From the NCBI GenBank assembly GCA_019192545.1, contig JAHCMI010000009.1:96227-160226 (forward strand): DNA of 64,000 bases, given 5' to 3'. Origin of the DNA: Rivularia sp. MS3. Its GTDB lineage: Bacteria; Cyanobacteriota; Cyanobacteriia; Cyanobacteriales; Nostocaceae. Under the pieces are notes generated by a model that saw only the letters and a program-made list of their open reading frames with translations, made no database searches and had not been told where the DNA came from. This document shows, in pieces, positions 19,062 to 27,486 of this stretch (position 1 is the stretch's first letter; every line of letters starts with the position of its first letter). Position numbers and translations under genes: made by a program.

Positions 19062-19688
19062 TTATTTAAGAAAACTGCAAATTAGCCACAATAATACAAA
19101 AGTAACTACAGTGGCAAACTGGTTAGTCGTAAAATTCGCAGATTGTAACTGTTGTACAAGGGGGCTAGCAATCAGCCCGCCAACTATCAAACCAACTATC
19201 AAACCGACTAAAGTTAATAAAGCTGCTCTGCCAAATCTACTTTCCTTACGATTTAGAAAATAAATACTTACTCCAACCCCAAGTACTAACATCAATTGTA
19301 AAACCTGGTCGCCTCCGCTTCTATAAAATAAGCTATTGGCACTTAAACCAAGATACCAAACTCCGGGTATAACTACATCAAGAGTACTGGGCTTGTCTAC
19401 CATCCGTTGCAGCCATGCAGGTGACTGTTGTTTCGGAACGGGGCTGACATCGGGAGCTACCTGCTCTCTACGTTCGGGAAAGCGAATGCGTTCGGGTACT
19501 TTAATTTTTCCTTCTTGGCGCATCCGCAAGCGGTCCATCAATACAGCATCATAAGCTGCTTCAATCATTTCAAGACGCTGACTATCACCACTATATTGTT
19601 CTACTAGGCGATCGCGTGTATCTTGAATTTCTTCAAAGCTAGCATCTTCTGATACCCCAAGTTTTTCATAGGGATTTTGGTCGCTCAT
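19062..19688 (-). CDS. CPP1-like membrane protein (DUF3353)
   Basis: The N-terminus (residues 1-55, NPYEKLGVSEDASFEEIQ) is a J-like domain lacking the HPD tripeptide. A charged linker follows, and the C-terminal half has about four hydrophobic segments (about 108-125, 130-145, 152-175, 188-206). This is the layout of the cyanobacterial and chloroplast CPP1 family (chaperone-like protein of POR1), linked in plants to stabilising protochlorophyllide oxidoreductase. Role here by family only. It is transcribed away from the response regulator across a 0.7-kb gap. Confidence 0.8.
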   Translation of the reverse strand: MSDQNPYEKLGVSEDASFEEIQDTRDRLVEQYSGDSQRLEMIEAAYDAVLMDRLRMRQEGKIKVPERIRFPERREQVAPDVSPVPKQQSPAWLQRMVDKPSTLDVVIPGVWYLGLSANSLFYRSGGDQVLQLMLVLGVGVSIYFLNRKESRFGRAALLTLVGLIVGLIVGGLIASPLVQQLQSANFTTNQFATVVTFVLLWLICSFLK

Positions 19689-20330
19689 GGGAGTTAATTA
19701 CTTTAGGCTCAATCGGCAGCAGTTTGTTATAACAAACTATTTTATGATTTATTTTGGTAGAAACCAATATTATTGCAGTCTAATTTAAGAGTCTTACCTA
19801 GATATAGCTATAATACTTGCCATGATTGGCGCAAGTAATTCTCACTAATAGTAACTTTAACATATCGCAATAACTCCGTGTATCCCCTCATGCCGTTGAG
19901 CAATAAGGGCTTTACTCTAGAATTTGAGATAAAAACACAAAAAGTAAACATCTTTTATGAAAAAATTAAAATTTGTGTTTTATTTAAAGCAGCTATATTT
20001 CTAAGATAGAAAATTTGTTGCCGTAAACCCCTTCTTCTTTTTGTGCCGTTTAATCGCATATAGATTTAAAATTGATAGCGTTTAAATTTTTTGTAACTTG
20101 AAGTAAGCAGTTTTCTAGTTTAATCTTCAAGTAACGAACTTGGGTGTTGGAATATCTATAATTATTAGATATTCTCGCAAAGGAAGAGGAGCATTGCTGC
20201 TTCATACTCAGGGTTGCATAAAAGATAAGATTTTTGTTCTTCAAGCCGCGACTCCAAGATATGCATCAGTATGTCTAATGGAAAAACCGGTTACGAGAGC
20301 TTTAGCATTGTAGATTATTTTTGCCCAAAT
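19689..20330. other. Divergent intergenic region
   Basis: It separates the CPP1-like gene from the response regulator and should hold both promoters. The only long frame (20050-20244, minus) has no motif and poor composition, so I do not call it. No clear binding sites were identified. Confidence 0.4.
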
Positions 20331-20355
20331 GCGGATATCCGCGCCTTAAGGGCGC
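20331..20355. promoter_or_regulatory. Two abutting palindromes in the response-regulator leader
   Basis: GCGGATATCCGC (a perfect 12-bp palindrome) overlaps the hairpin GCGCC-TTAAG-GGCGC by two bases. They lie 45-70 bases upstream of ATG 20400, in the presumed 5' untranslated region, and could be an operator or an RNA structure controlling translation. Confidence 0.4.
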
Positions 20356-20399
20356 AAGCCGCTTGTAAATCCTATGAATTTTTTTGCAAAGTGATGGTC

Positions 20400-21119
20400 A
20401 TGGCTCCCACTGCCAAGATTCTTGTAGTTGACGACGATCCTGCCGTTAGAAATTTAATTCAACGTTTCTTGATGAAGCAGAGCTATCAAGTGGAAGCTGC
20501 CGAAGATGGCAAAACTGCTTTAGCTCTATTCGAGCAATTTAACCCAGATTTGGTAATTTTAGACGTTAATTTACCAGATGTAATCGGGTTTAACCTTTGC
20601 CAAGAAATGCAGAGTCGTAACGGTGTTTTTGTTTTAATGCTGACTAGTCGTGCGGACGAAGCCGATAAAATTCGCGGCTTTTCCAAAGGTGCTGACGATT
20701 ATCTCACTAAGCCTTTTGGTTTAGGGGAATTAGAAGTCAGAGTCGCAGCCATTCTGCGCCGTCAGCGCGTTGTTACCACAGCGGAACAAAAGCGCTTGGT
20801 TTTTGAAAAATTGATGATAGATCCCGTCCGAAGAGAAGTGTCGCTTAACAATTTGCCAGTTCCCTTGACTGCATTGGAGTTTGACTTACTGCATTTTCTA
20901 GCCAGTCACCCCGGTAGAGTTTGGCGACGTGCCGAACTCATTCAAGAGGTATGGGATTATGAATATGTAGGCGACCAAAGGGTTGTAGACGTACATATAG
21001 GTCAAATTCGTAAAAAGATTGAAGCTGATGCGGCTCAGCCTGCTTTAATTCAGACGGTACGTGGTGTTGGCTATAAATTTGAATGTCCGGCTCCAGCCCA
21101 ACAACCTGAGAAAGTTTAG
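20400..21119 (+). CDS. OmpR-family response regulator
   Basis: Two-domain transcription regulator. The receiver domain (about 1-120) has the acidic pair VVDDDP, the phospho-acceptor Asp in LVILDVNLPD, the conserved Thr in LMLTS and Lys in LTKPFG. The C-terminal winged helix (about 135-232) has TALEFDLLHFL and the recognition helix VDVHIGQIRKKIE with the final RGVGYKF. It is neither RpaA- nor RpaB-like in sequence, and I do not assign a symbol. No histidine kinase is adjacent, so it is an orphan. The frame is open back to ATG 20271, but that extension covers palindromic leader DNA; ATG 20400 (or 20394) matches the usual N-terminus. Confidence 0.9.
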   Translation: MAPTAKILVVDDDPAVRNLIQRFLMKQSYQVEAAEDGKTALALFEQFNPDLVILDVNLPDVIGFNLCQEMQSRNGVFVLMLTSRADEADKIRGFSKGADDYLTKPFGLGELEVRVAAILRRQRVVTTAEQKRLVFEKLMIDPVRREVSLNNLPVPLTALEFDLLHFLASHPGRVWRRAELIQEVWDYEYVGDQRVVDVHIGQIRKKIEADAAQPALIQTVRGVGYKFECPAPAQQPEKV

Positions 21120-21124
21120 TAAAA

Positions 21125-21146
21125 CGGGAGGTTAAACCTCCTTTTA
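21125..21146 (+). terminator. Terminator of the response regulator
   Basis: GGAGGT pairs with ACCTCC around a 3-base loop and is followed by TTTT, starting 6 bases after the stop codon. Confidence 0.75.
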
Positions 21147-21229
21147 CGTATTCTCTAATTACTATTTGCCGCTTCGTTATCAAAATTTGACATTGCTAAT
21201 TCAATGTTAAAAATAGATAAAGCGGTAAG

Positions 21230-21238
21230 TTATCCACA
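21230..21238 (+). promoter_or_regulatory. DnaA-box-like site
   Basis: TTATCCACA matches the canonical DnaA box exactly. Alone it could be chance. Three further DnaA-box-like sites are at 22287-22328. Confidence 0.35.
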
Positions 21239-21463
21239 GAAGTTTTCTGATTCAAAATATCATCTATGTGTCAGGATATCTTTACAATGTCCGTATCGTT
21301 TTTATAAAAAGCGAGATTTTAGACCCAAATATTAAGCTTATTAGTTATTAATTAATTAAGTTTTATTATTTTTTGAATAGAAAATAATCAAAAATGCAAT
21401 TTCTGAAAATTGAATTTTGATGAAAAGGACATTAGTTTGATTTTAACATTTTATTTAGTTAAT

Positions 21464-21494
21464 AAACCCGGCTGTTAAAAGACCGGGTTTTTTC
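21464..21494 (+). terminator. Terminator without an obvious upstream gene
   Basis: AAACCCGG pairs with CCGGGTTT around an 11-base loop, followed by TTT. On the plus strand the only gene upstream already has its own terminator at 21125, so this may end an unannotated small RNA from about 21.2-21.5 kb, or act in reverse for the DUF2811 gene. Confidence 0.65.
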
Positions 21495-21720
21495 TATTGC
21501 GGATAGGGAATTAATGCTAAATCAAAACTCTAGATAATGTTTTCGTAGGTTTTACCTAGATATGTAACAGATAACCGAATCATTTTTGTAGACTCACTTC
21601 CTGACACTCACAAATTGTAAAATTTATATCTTTGGTGACAATAATTTCGCTTGCTCATGTTCGTAAGATTCTTGCTTCAGAGTGGGAGATATGACGGCTT
21701 TTACTGCTCGATACTTTCTG

Positions 21721-21918
21721 CTAGCAATGGTGAAACAATGTTTCTAAATAAACGCGGGCTGCTTGGCGATCGCTGTCCCCATTTTGAAGCAGGAACAAAG
21801 ATAAAGCAGCAGTTAGTACTCGATCTTGATCCCAGTCTGGATGAGTTTCCAAATAATTCTTTAAAGATTCGTGAAGTGCTTCGGGAACTACTGCATATAG
21901 GCTTACTGTGGCGCTCAT
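21721..21918 (-). CDS. DUF2811 family protein
   Basis: A 65-residue protein with the family pattern SLYAVVPEALHESLKNYLETHPDWDQDRVLTAALSLFLL condensed into one helical domain; it resembles small ribbon-helix-helix or adaptor proteins but has no known function. AGGAG lies seven bases upstream of the ATG, a strong ribosome site. The opposite-strand frame over the same DNA (21651-21920) is an antisense shadow. Small conserved cyanobacterial genes of this family are usually monocistronic, as here. Confidence 0.85.
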   Translation of the reverse strand: MSATVSLYAVVPEALHESLKNYLETHPDWDQDRVLTAALSLFLLQNGDSDRQAARVYLETLFHHC

Positions 21919-22075
21919 AATTCTTCTCCTGAAAATCGGGCTATTAAAGGCAAATACGGACGATCCTAGACCTTGACGCTAAACACAGTCGGAAATAAAG
22001 CTTACTTATGTCCGGCGTAAAGACATCAGCGAACTGCAATATTACATAAGTTTGTGGGTTGACGAAAAAATCTTG

Positions 22076-22206
22076 TCGCATCATTTTGCGCTAAAGAGGG
22101 GTAGGTTTGTCAATGATGCGAAATGTTACGAGGTCACGTATAAAAGTTTATTGTCTACGGAATAATAAGGGTTAGACAATGATTATTGTAACAATATTTT
22201 ACAATA
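22076..22206. promoter_or_regulatory. Cluster of three inverted repeats
   Basis: Three successive palindromes occur: TCGCATCATT with its complement (22076-22121), ATTGTCTA with its complement (22150-22180), and TATTGTAA with TTACAATA separated by 7 bp (22184-22206). They lie in the divergent gap between the DUF2811 and MFS genes, just left of a DnaA-box-like cluster. They could be operators or part of an origin-like structure. Confidence 0.45.
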
Positions 22207-22286
22207 ACTAAGTCCTTTTATTCTGAACTGTATCTAATTAAAATCCCCAGCTACATATTCTAAAGCCGATTTAAACGTAGAATACT

Positions 22287-22328
22287 TGTGGAAAACTCTA
22301 ATAATGCCTGTGGAAATCCTGTGGAATC
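22287..22328 (-). promoter_or_regulatory. Three helically phased DnaA-box-like sites
   Basis: TGTGGAAAA (22287-22295), TGTGGAAAT (22309-22317) and TGTGGAATC (22320-22328) all face the same way and start 22 and 11 bp apart. The first equals TTTTCCACA, a known cyanobacterial DnaA box form; the others differ at one or two bases. AT-rich DNA follows up to the MFS gene. Confidence 0.45.
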
Positions 22329-22394
22329 AGTGAGGAAAATTTAAGGTAATGATAAGAATTACAAAAATACTATTTAAGGTTGACCGTTTTGCGA

Positions 22395-23660
22395 ATGAAA
22401 TCCTTTCTCCGTAAGCATTTACCAACTATCGATACTCAGATTTGGATTTTAGCAATCGGTAGATTGTTAAGCGAAGTGGGTACGGGTTTTACTTTGTTTT
22501 ATGCTCCCATTTTCTTCGTCAATCAAATTGGTTTGTCAGCAACTACTGTTGGTATAGGTTTAGCAAGTCATTCAATCTCAGGGGTTGTTGGAAGGATTCT
22601 AGGAGGTTCTTTAACCGATTCTCAGTTGTGGGGCCGTCGCCGTACTTTATTGCTTTCAGCAGCAATTTCAGCGATTGGCTCTTTAGTTTTAGCCGCAACT
22701 CACGATTTTGTCACTTTAGTTATCGGTAATTTAATAAATGGTTTAGGTATTGGTTTGTATTGGCCTGCGACTGAAGCTGTTGTCGCCGATTTAACCAATA
22801 ACGAGAATCGCCGTGAAGCATTCGCTATCACAAGATTTGCAGACAATATTGGTTTGGGCTTAGGAATAGTTTTAGCAGGAGTTTTAGTCACAAGTACTGC
22901 GAATTATCGCTTGCTATTCATCCTTGATGGATTGTCGTTTATCGTATTTTTTGGGGTTATTTATATTGCAATTAAGCAAAATCGCGATGGTGCTAATGCC
23001 AATTCAAATCCAGTTGGGCAGCAATTTGCTTCTTGGATAGCAGCTTTAAAAGATAATCGTTTACTGATATTTGTTGTAGTAAATATTGTTTTTACTACCT
23101 ACATCTCTCAATTACACAGCACTCTTCCACTTTATTTTAAGAATTTTGTTCCGGTTGATGAAGTACAAAAAGGATTTGTTGAAACAACTATCAGCGCACT
23201 TTTTACCTGGCATCTGATAGTGGCGATAATCACGCAATTACCTGTTGCTCGGTTGATGAAACGTTTATCTCATTCTGTAGCCCTTAGTATTTCGGCTTGT
23301 TTATGGGCAATCGGTTTTATTTGTATTTGGGTAACATCTTTTTCGCTTTCTTATTCAATATTTTGGGCTGCACTCGCATTATGCTTGTTTGCTTTGGCTA
23401 TCGTTTCTTATACTCCATCAGCCGCAGCTTTAGTCAGCGAAATTGCTCCAGTTGATAAGCGCGGTATTTATTTTTCAATCAATTCGCTTTGTTGGGCTGC
23501 TGGCTATTTTATTGGTCCTCCTTTAGGAGGTTGGGTGTTAGACCAATCTCAATTTGTTATCAATAATTTTTGGTTAAGCTTGTCTGCAAGTATTGTTTTT
23601 ACAATTCTTGTTTTACGCTACTTACACCGTTCTCTTTCTAATCTAAGTAGCTCATCGTAA
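22395..23660 (+). CDS. Major facilitator superfamily transporter
   Basis: A 421-residue inner-membrane permease with about 12 hydrophobic segments in two halves joined by a loop near residue 200. The loop 2-3 signature is recognisable as GRILGGSLTDSQLWGRRRTLL, and the N-terminal segment IGRLLSEVGTGFTLFYAP is typical of multidrug-resistance-type MFS proteins. Substrate unknown. TTG 22380 would add five residues; ATG 22395 is the normal choice. The promoter region contains the inverted repeats and DnaA-box-like sites described separately. Confidence 0.85.
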   Translation: MKSFLRKHLPTIDTQIWILAIGRLLSEVGTGFTLFYAPIFFVNQIGLSATTVGIGLASHSISGVVGRILGGSLTDSQLWGRRRTLLLSAAISAIGSLVLAATHDFVTLVIGNLINGLGIGLYWPATEAVVADLTNNENRREAFAITRFADNIGLGLGIVLAGVLVTSTANYRLLFILDGLSFIVFFGVIYIAIKQNRDGANANSNPVGQQFASWIAALKDNRLLIFVVVNIVFTTYISQLHSTLPLYFKNFVPVDEVQKGFVETTISALFTWHLIVAIITQLPVARLMKRLSHSVALSISACLWAIGFICIWVTSFSLSYSIFWAALALCLFALAIVSYTPSAAALVSEIAPVDKRGIYFSINSLCWAAGYFIGPPLGGWVLDQSQFVINNFWLSLSASIVFTILVLRYLHRSLSNLSSSS

Positions 23661-24229
23661 TATATTGAGGCTATATTTGCAGCCAGTTAAACCAAGTCTC
23701 AATCTAAAGGGCATGGATTATCACAATAATCCTATGGATTTTAAGTTTGTTGCATAATTAGATTTATTAATGCCCGTTTACTTAGTCTTTGATTTAGTTT
23801 ATTAATTTGTTTTCATTTTTATTGAATTTATAACTAAAACTGAAAAATGCAAATTGATTTTATTTTTCTATTTTTGAATTAAAAGTTTTGTTTTTTCGAT
23901 ATTGGATTGATTATTAAAACATAATTTATGATACTATTATTATAATAGTAATCTGTAAGCAAATAAAAATTTTACTAATATTTCTATTCTATGAATAGGT
24001 TATCATGAAAATCCACGCAAATAACCTTTGTTAAAAAAATTGACGCAAGAAAAATTGAGTATTCCTGATTTTATTGGCAATGATGAAGCACAATAGGAGG
24101 ATATTCAGCTTTGATAAAAGACAACGAAAATATAGCAATCCTTAATATGTCCTATTCGTGCATTATCATAAAAAGTTTTGAATCATTAATAAGTAATGAC
24201 TCAAAACTAGCGAAAAGAATATATAAACA
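23661..24229. other. AT-rich intergenic region
   Basis: Convergent gap between the MFS and hisIE genes. An AT-only hairpin (TACTATTA with TAATAGTA, 3-base loop) lies at 23932-23950. No coding sequence or clear terminator is seen. Confidence 0.4.
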
Positions 24230-24877
24230 TTACTTTCGTCTTTCTTGTAGCTTGCGATAAACAGATTTCAAATCCACACGATGATGAGCTAAAGCTACTA
24301 AAGTATGGTAAAGCAAATCCGCGACTTCACCAGCGATCGCGCTGGCATCATCATCTTTACAAGCCATAACCACCTCAGCAGATTCCTCACCAATTTTTTT
24401 CAAAATCTTATTATCACCACCTGCAAATAACTTACAGGTGTAAGAATCATCGGTAGGATTGTCGCGTCTGTCGGATATTACGTCAAATAATTGTGACAAA
24501 GTATCCGCAGGAGGGGGAACCACCTTGCTATCGATTTGGTGAAAACAACTTCTTTCCCCAGTATGGCAGGCAATGTCTCCTACTTGTTCGACTGCGATCA
24601 AAAGAGCATCGCTATCGCAGTCGTAACGGATACTGCGAACGTGTTGAATATGTCCGCTGGTGGCTCCCTTATGCCACAATTGCTGACGAGAACGGCTCCA
24701 AAACCAAGTTTCACCAGTATCTAAAGTCTTGGTTAAAGATTCTTTGTTCATCCACGCCATCATCAAAACTGTGCCATCTAAATAATCTTGAATTATAGCT
24801 GGCACCAAACCTCGTTCGTCGTAGCGAATTTGATCGACGGGAATAGAGTTTTGCGAATCTGTTACAGAAAAAAACAT
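24230..24877 (-). CDS. hisIE: Bifunctional phosphoribosyl-AMP cyclohydrolase / phosphoribosyl-ATP diphosphatase
   Basis: Catalyses steps 2 and 3 of histidine biosynthesis. The HisI domain covers about residues 15-110, with the zinc-binding set in [12 protein letters not shown] and the Cys residues of [12 protein letters not shown]. The HisE domain covers about 118-205, with [13 protein letters not shown] and [14 protein letters not shown], the usual metal-binding helices. The fusion is standard in cyanobacteria and the length (215 residues) is normal. It is monocistronic. Confidence 0.95.
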   Translation of the reverse strand: MFFSVTDSQNSIPVDQIRYDERGLVPAIIQDYLDGTVLMMAWMNKESLTKTLDTGETWFWSRSRQQLWHKGATSGHIQHVRSIRYDCDSDALLIAVEQVGDIACHTGERSCFHQIDSKVVPPPADTLSQLFDVISDRRDNPTDDSYTCKLFAGGDNKILKKIGEESAEVVMACKDDDASAIAGEVADLLYHTLVALAHHRVDLKSVYRKLQERRK

Positions 24878-24982
24878 ACCAGCTAGATACCGCCCTTTAC
24901 TAAGAATGATTCATAAATTCACGATATCATTCTCTATGGTGTATCTTTACGGGATGTTTTTACTCTATGCTTACTAAATATC

Positions 24983-25165
24983 TTAAAGAACAACGTTTCT
25001 TTGCATAGCAGAGTGCATTCTCAATGCACTTAAAGCTACTCGATGAGCTTTAAGAGCTTCACCGTACCAATGGATAGCCGAGTTGAAAGCTGCCCGACAA
25101 ACATCTTGAACAGCCGACTAATAGCGATTGCGAATCTCAATACGGCAAATCCTGATTTGATTTAC
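24983..25165 (-). pseudogene. Decayed small gene with an in-frame TAG
   Basis: Reading the minus strand from about 25165 gives a protein-like sequence (RICRIEIRNRY), then TAG at 25118-25120, then 44 more residues (SAVQDVCRAAFNSAIHWYG...MQRNVVL) and a stop. The composition is clearly coding-like: helical, with Trp/Tyr and few rare residues. No ATG lies in frame upstream of the TAG. I do not recognise the family. It is either a decayed gene remnant or a sequencing error in a real small gene. Confidence 0.5.
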
Positions 25166-25275
25166 ATAACATATTGTTATTTTTTAGGGTACGCCCTTTT
25201 CAGCTAATTTACTAGGATATAAGTTTGAAGCAGTATTAGCCCCTATCTGAAGATAGACCATTATAATTAGACTCT

Positions 25276-25280
25276 AGGAG
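25276..25280 (+). promoter_or_regulatory. Ribosome-binding site for the hemL TTG start
   Basis: AGGAG lies six bases before TTG 25287, which supports initiation at this non-AUG codon. Confidence 0.7.
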
Positions 25281-25286
25281 ACAACC

Positions 25287-26585
25287 TTGGTAAATACAAC
25301 GATTAAAACTACCAAATCACAAGAAATCTTTTCAGCAGCTCAAAGCTTAATGCCGGGAGGAGTTAATTCTCCTGTTCGTGCTTTTAAATCTGTCGGCGGA
25401 CAGCCCATTGTGTTTGACAGAGTGAAAGGAGCTTATGTTTGGGATGTAGATGATAATCAGTACATAGATTATGTTGGAACTTGGGGACCTGCAATTTGTG
25501 GTCATGCCAATCCCGAAGTTATCGCCGCACTGCATTCTGCTTTAGAAAAAGGCACTAGTTTCGGTGCCCCTTGTGCGTTAGAAAATGTTTTAGCAGAAAT
25601 GGTTATCGATGCCGTTCCTAGTATTGAAATGGTAAGATTTGTTAATTCCGGAACGGAAGCCTGTATGGCTGTGTTGAGACTAATGCGAGCTTTTACCAAA
25701 AGAGATAAGATTATCAAATTTGAAGGCTGCTATCACGGACACGCCGATATGTTTTTGGTAAAAGCAGGTTCTGGAGTAGCGACTTTAGGTTTACCAGATT
25801 CTCCAGGGGTTCCTTCGTCTGTTACCAAAAATACTCTAACCGCACCCTTCAACGATTTAGAAGCCGTAAAAGTACTATTTGAAGAGAATCGCGATCAAAT
25901 AGCTGGTGTTATTTTAGAGCCAGTTGTAGGAAATGCTGGTTTTGTTTCTCCAGATGCTGGTTTTTTGGAAGGATTGCGCGAAATAACTCACGAACACGGC
26001 GCATTATTAGTGTTTGATGAAGTAATGACTGGTTTCCGTATCTCTTACGGTGGCGCGCAAGAAAAGTTTGGCGTTACTCCTGACTTGACCACTTTAGGTA
26101 AAATAATCGGAGGAGGTTTACCAGTAGGAGCTTATGGTGGTCGCCGAGATATTATGTCTATGGTGGCACCCGCAGGGCCAATGTATCAGGCCGGAACTTT
26201 AAGTGGTAATCCTTTAGCAATGACTGCGGGAATCAAGACATTGGAATTGCTGCAAAAGCCAGGTACTTACGATTACCTAGAACAAGTTACTAAAAAATTA
26301 GCTGATGGCTTGATAGAAGTTGCTCGCGAAACTGGTCATGCTGCTTGTGGAGGAAATATTAGCGGCATGTTTGGTATGTTCTTTACGAAGGGTCCGGTTC
26401 ATAACTATGAGGACGCTAAAGCCTCCGATACAGCTAAGTTTGGGCGTTTTCATCGCGGAATGTTGGAACACGGTATTTATTTAGCACCTTCCCAGTTTGA
26501 AGCTGGTTTTACTTCTATAGCTCACACAGAAGAAGATATTGAGCGAACCTTGCAGGCTGCACGAGAAGTTATGTCTAGCTTGTAG
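25287..26585 (+). CDS. hemL: Glutamate-1-semialdehyde 2,1-aminomutase
   Basis: Makes 5-aminolevulinate from glutamate-1-semialdehyde, the entry to heme, chlorophyll and bilin synthesis. A class III PLP aminotransferase of 432 residues. The PLP lysine is Lys272 in [10 protein letters not shown], the Asp that contacts the pyridine ring is in [11 protein letters not shown], and the N-terminus [12 protein letters not shown] matches the Nostocales form, which also starts with TTG. Start at 25287 is backed by AGGAG. It is monocistronic, with a strong hairpin 38 bases after the stop. Confidence 0.96.
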   Translation: MVNTTIKTTKSQEIFSAAQSLMPGGVNSPVRAFKSVGGQPIVFDRVKGAYVWDVDDNQYIDYVGTWGPAICGHANPEVIAALHSALEKGTSFGAPCALENVLAEMVIDAVPSIEMVRFVNSGTEACMAVLRLMRAFTKRDKIIKFEGCYHGHADMFLVKAGSGVATLGLPDSPGVPSSVTKNTLTAPFNDLEAVKVLFEENRDQIAGVILEPVVGNAGFVSPDAGFLEGLREITHEHGALLVFDEVMTGFRISYGGAQEKFGVTPDLTTLGKIIGGGLPVGAYGGRRDIMSMVAPAGPMYQAGTLSGNPLAMTAGIKTLELLQKPGTYDYLEQVTKKLADGLIEVARETGHAACGGNISGMFGMFFTKGPVHNYEDAKASDTAKFGRFHRGMLEHGIYLAPSQFEAGFTSIAHTEEDIERTLQAAREVMSSL

Positions 26586-26622
26586 AGGTAGTCGCAGCCT
26601 AATTAAAACTAAAATATTCAGC

Positions 26623-26650
26623 AATCCCGTCTAATTTCTTAGACGGGATT
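26623..26650. terminator. Bidirectional hairpin between hemL and smtA
   Basis: AATCCCGTCTAA pairs perfectly (12 bp) with its complement across the loop TTTC. It sits exactly in the convergent gap between hemL and the metallothionein gene, and probably ends both transcripts although T-runs are weak. Confidence 0.65.
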
Positions 26651-26675
26651 AATCGCATTGAGAAATAATATCGCT

Positions 26676-26843
26676 TTACTCACTACAACCACAACCACTA
26701 TGTCCGCAACCTGCTGTGGTTTGATGACCGTCAGCGCAGGCTTCCGAACAATAGTGCTTGCCATCTTTGTTAATCGCGGTTCCTACTTCCACAATACACA
26801 AGCATTTATCACAAGCACACTTCATTAAATCTACAGCAGGCAT
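26676..26843 (-). CDS. smtA: SmtA-type metallothionein
   Basis: A 55-residue Cys-rich protein beginning MPAVDLMKCACDKCLC. It has nine cysteines (positions 9, 11, 14, 16, 32, 36, 46, 51, 53), with HYCSEACADGH in the middle and CGHSGCGC at the end. This matches the cyanobacterial SmtA/BmtA zinc metallothionein nearly motif for motif; the family folds around a Zn4Cys9His2 cluster and buffers zinc, cadmium and copper. GGAG lies ten bases upstream. An SmtB/ArsR-type operator sits about 40 bp upstream of the start codon, so induction by zinc or another metal is expected. No smtB-like repressor gene is adjacent. The gene is short enough to be skipped by 60-residue cut-offs. Confidence 0.9.
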   Translation of the reverse strand: MPAVDLMKCACDKCLCIVEVGTAINKDGKHYCSEACADGHQTTAGCGHSGCGCSE

Positions 26844-26883
26844 AATTTTTAATCTCCAAATAAATAATTTTCAAAAACAATTG

Positions 26884-26909
26884 AATATCTGAACGGATAT
26901 TCATATACA
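26884..26909 (-). promoter_or_regulatory. SmtB/ArsR-type 12-2-12 operator
   Basis: The core TGAACG-GA-TATTCA lies within a larger imperfect inverted repeat (TGAATATC and GATATTCA arms around TGAACG). This is the TGAACA-nn-TATTCA pattern of the cyanobacterial SmtB family, correctly placed about 40 bp upstream of the smtA start codon. Confidence 0.65.
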
Positions 26910-26953
26910 TATTACCATATATAGCAATCCGTTTGAATTTTTGAAAATAGGTA

Positions 26954-26978
26954 GGATGCGTTGTAGAGCGAACGCACC
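26954..26978. repeat. Small palindromic repeat (GGATGCGTT...AACGCACC)
   Basis: A 25-bp imperfect hairpin with the GGTGCGTT-type arms also seen in the element at 61147-61212. It is a frequent cyanobacterial interspersed repeat type. Confidence 0.5.
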
Positions 26979-27094
26979 ATAGTATAAGGTTTTTGGAGCG
27001 TTAGACTCCGTCGTAAACACCTACAACTACTTCATTTCTTATCTCCTATCGGACAGGTTGCGCTAACAATAGTCAAACTGGATTCCTATATTTG

Positions 27095-27138
27095 TAGGAC
27101 TTACGCGATTGTCTGGTGGATTGATTGGTGCGTGACAC
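27095..27138. repeat. 44-bp dispersed repeat, copy 2
   Basis: Same length and same ends (TAGGACTTACGC and GGTGCGTGACAC) as the copy at 90-133; the central ten bases differ. The remaining gap (27139-27486) shows no gene. Confidence 0.55.
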
Positions 27139-27486
27139 AATAAGTTGATGTATTTTTCGGTTAACTATCCGGTAAATAGTGAGTCGAATTATAAATTAGG
27201 CAAACACAACGATAAATTTATAGTTTTGAATCCTTAGACTTTCTAAAGCCCTCAACAAAACTGTGGCTTTACCTAAATTTTGATTAAATATTATTATTAA
27301 GCACAAATTCAAACATGAAGAAAAGTCCGTATTATCACTATAGACTATAGAAATATTGCTTAAACTTTAGAAACTCTTCAAAACTAATCCAGCAATTTGC
27401 ACCTAGCATTCTATAATTCATACTCCAATAATAGAAATAGAGTAATTGCTCCCCGTTATTATTTTTTTGTAGCGAGTTGACAGTGC

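Noticed and set aside
20050..20244. A 64-codon minus-strand frame upstream of the response regulator
   Set aside because: Asn/Lys/Ser-rich, no motif, no ribosome site; it lies in a promoter region.
20271..20399. N-terminal extension of the response regulator
   Set aside because: It covers palindromic leader DNA, and the receiver domain starts normally at ATG 20400.
21651..21920. An 89-codon plus-strand frame
   Set aside because: It is antisense to the DUF2811 gene, which has a strong ribosome site and family match.
24493..24798. Two plus-strand frames over hisIE
   Set aside because: Antisense to the clearly conserved hisIE domains.
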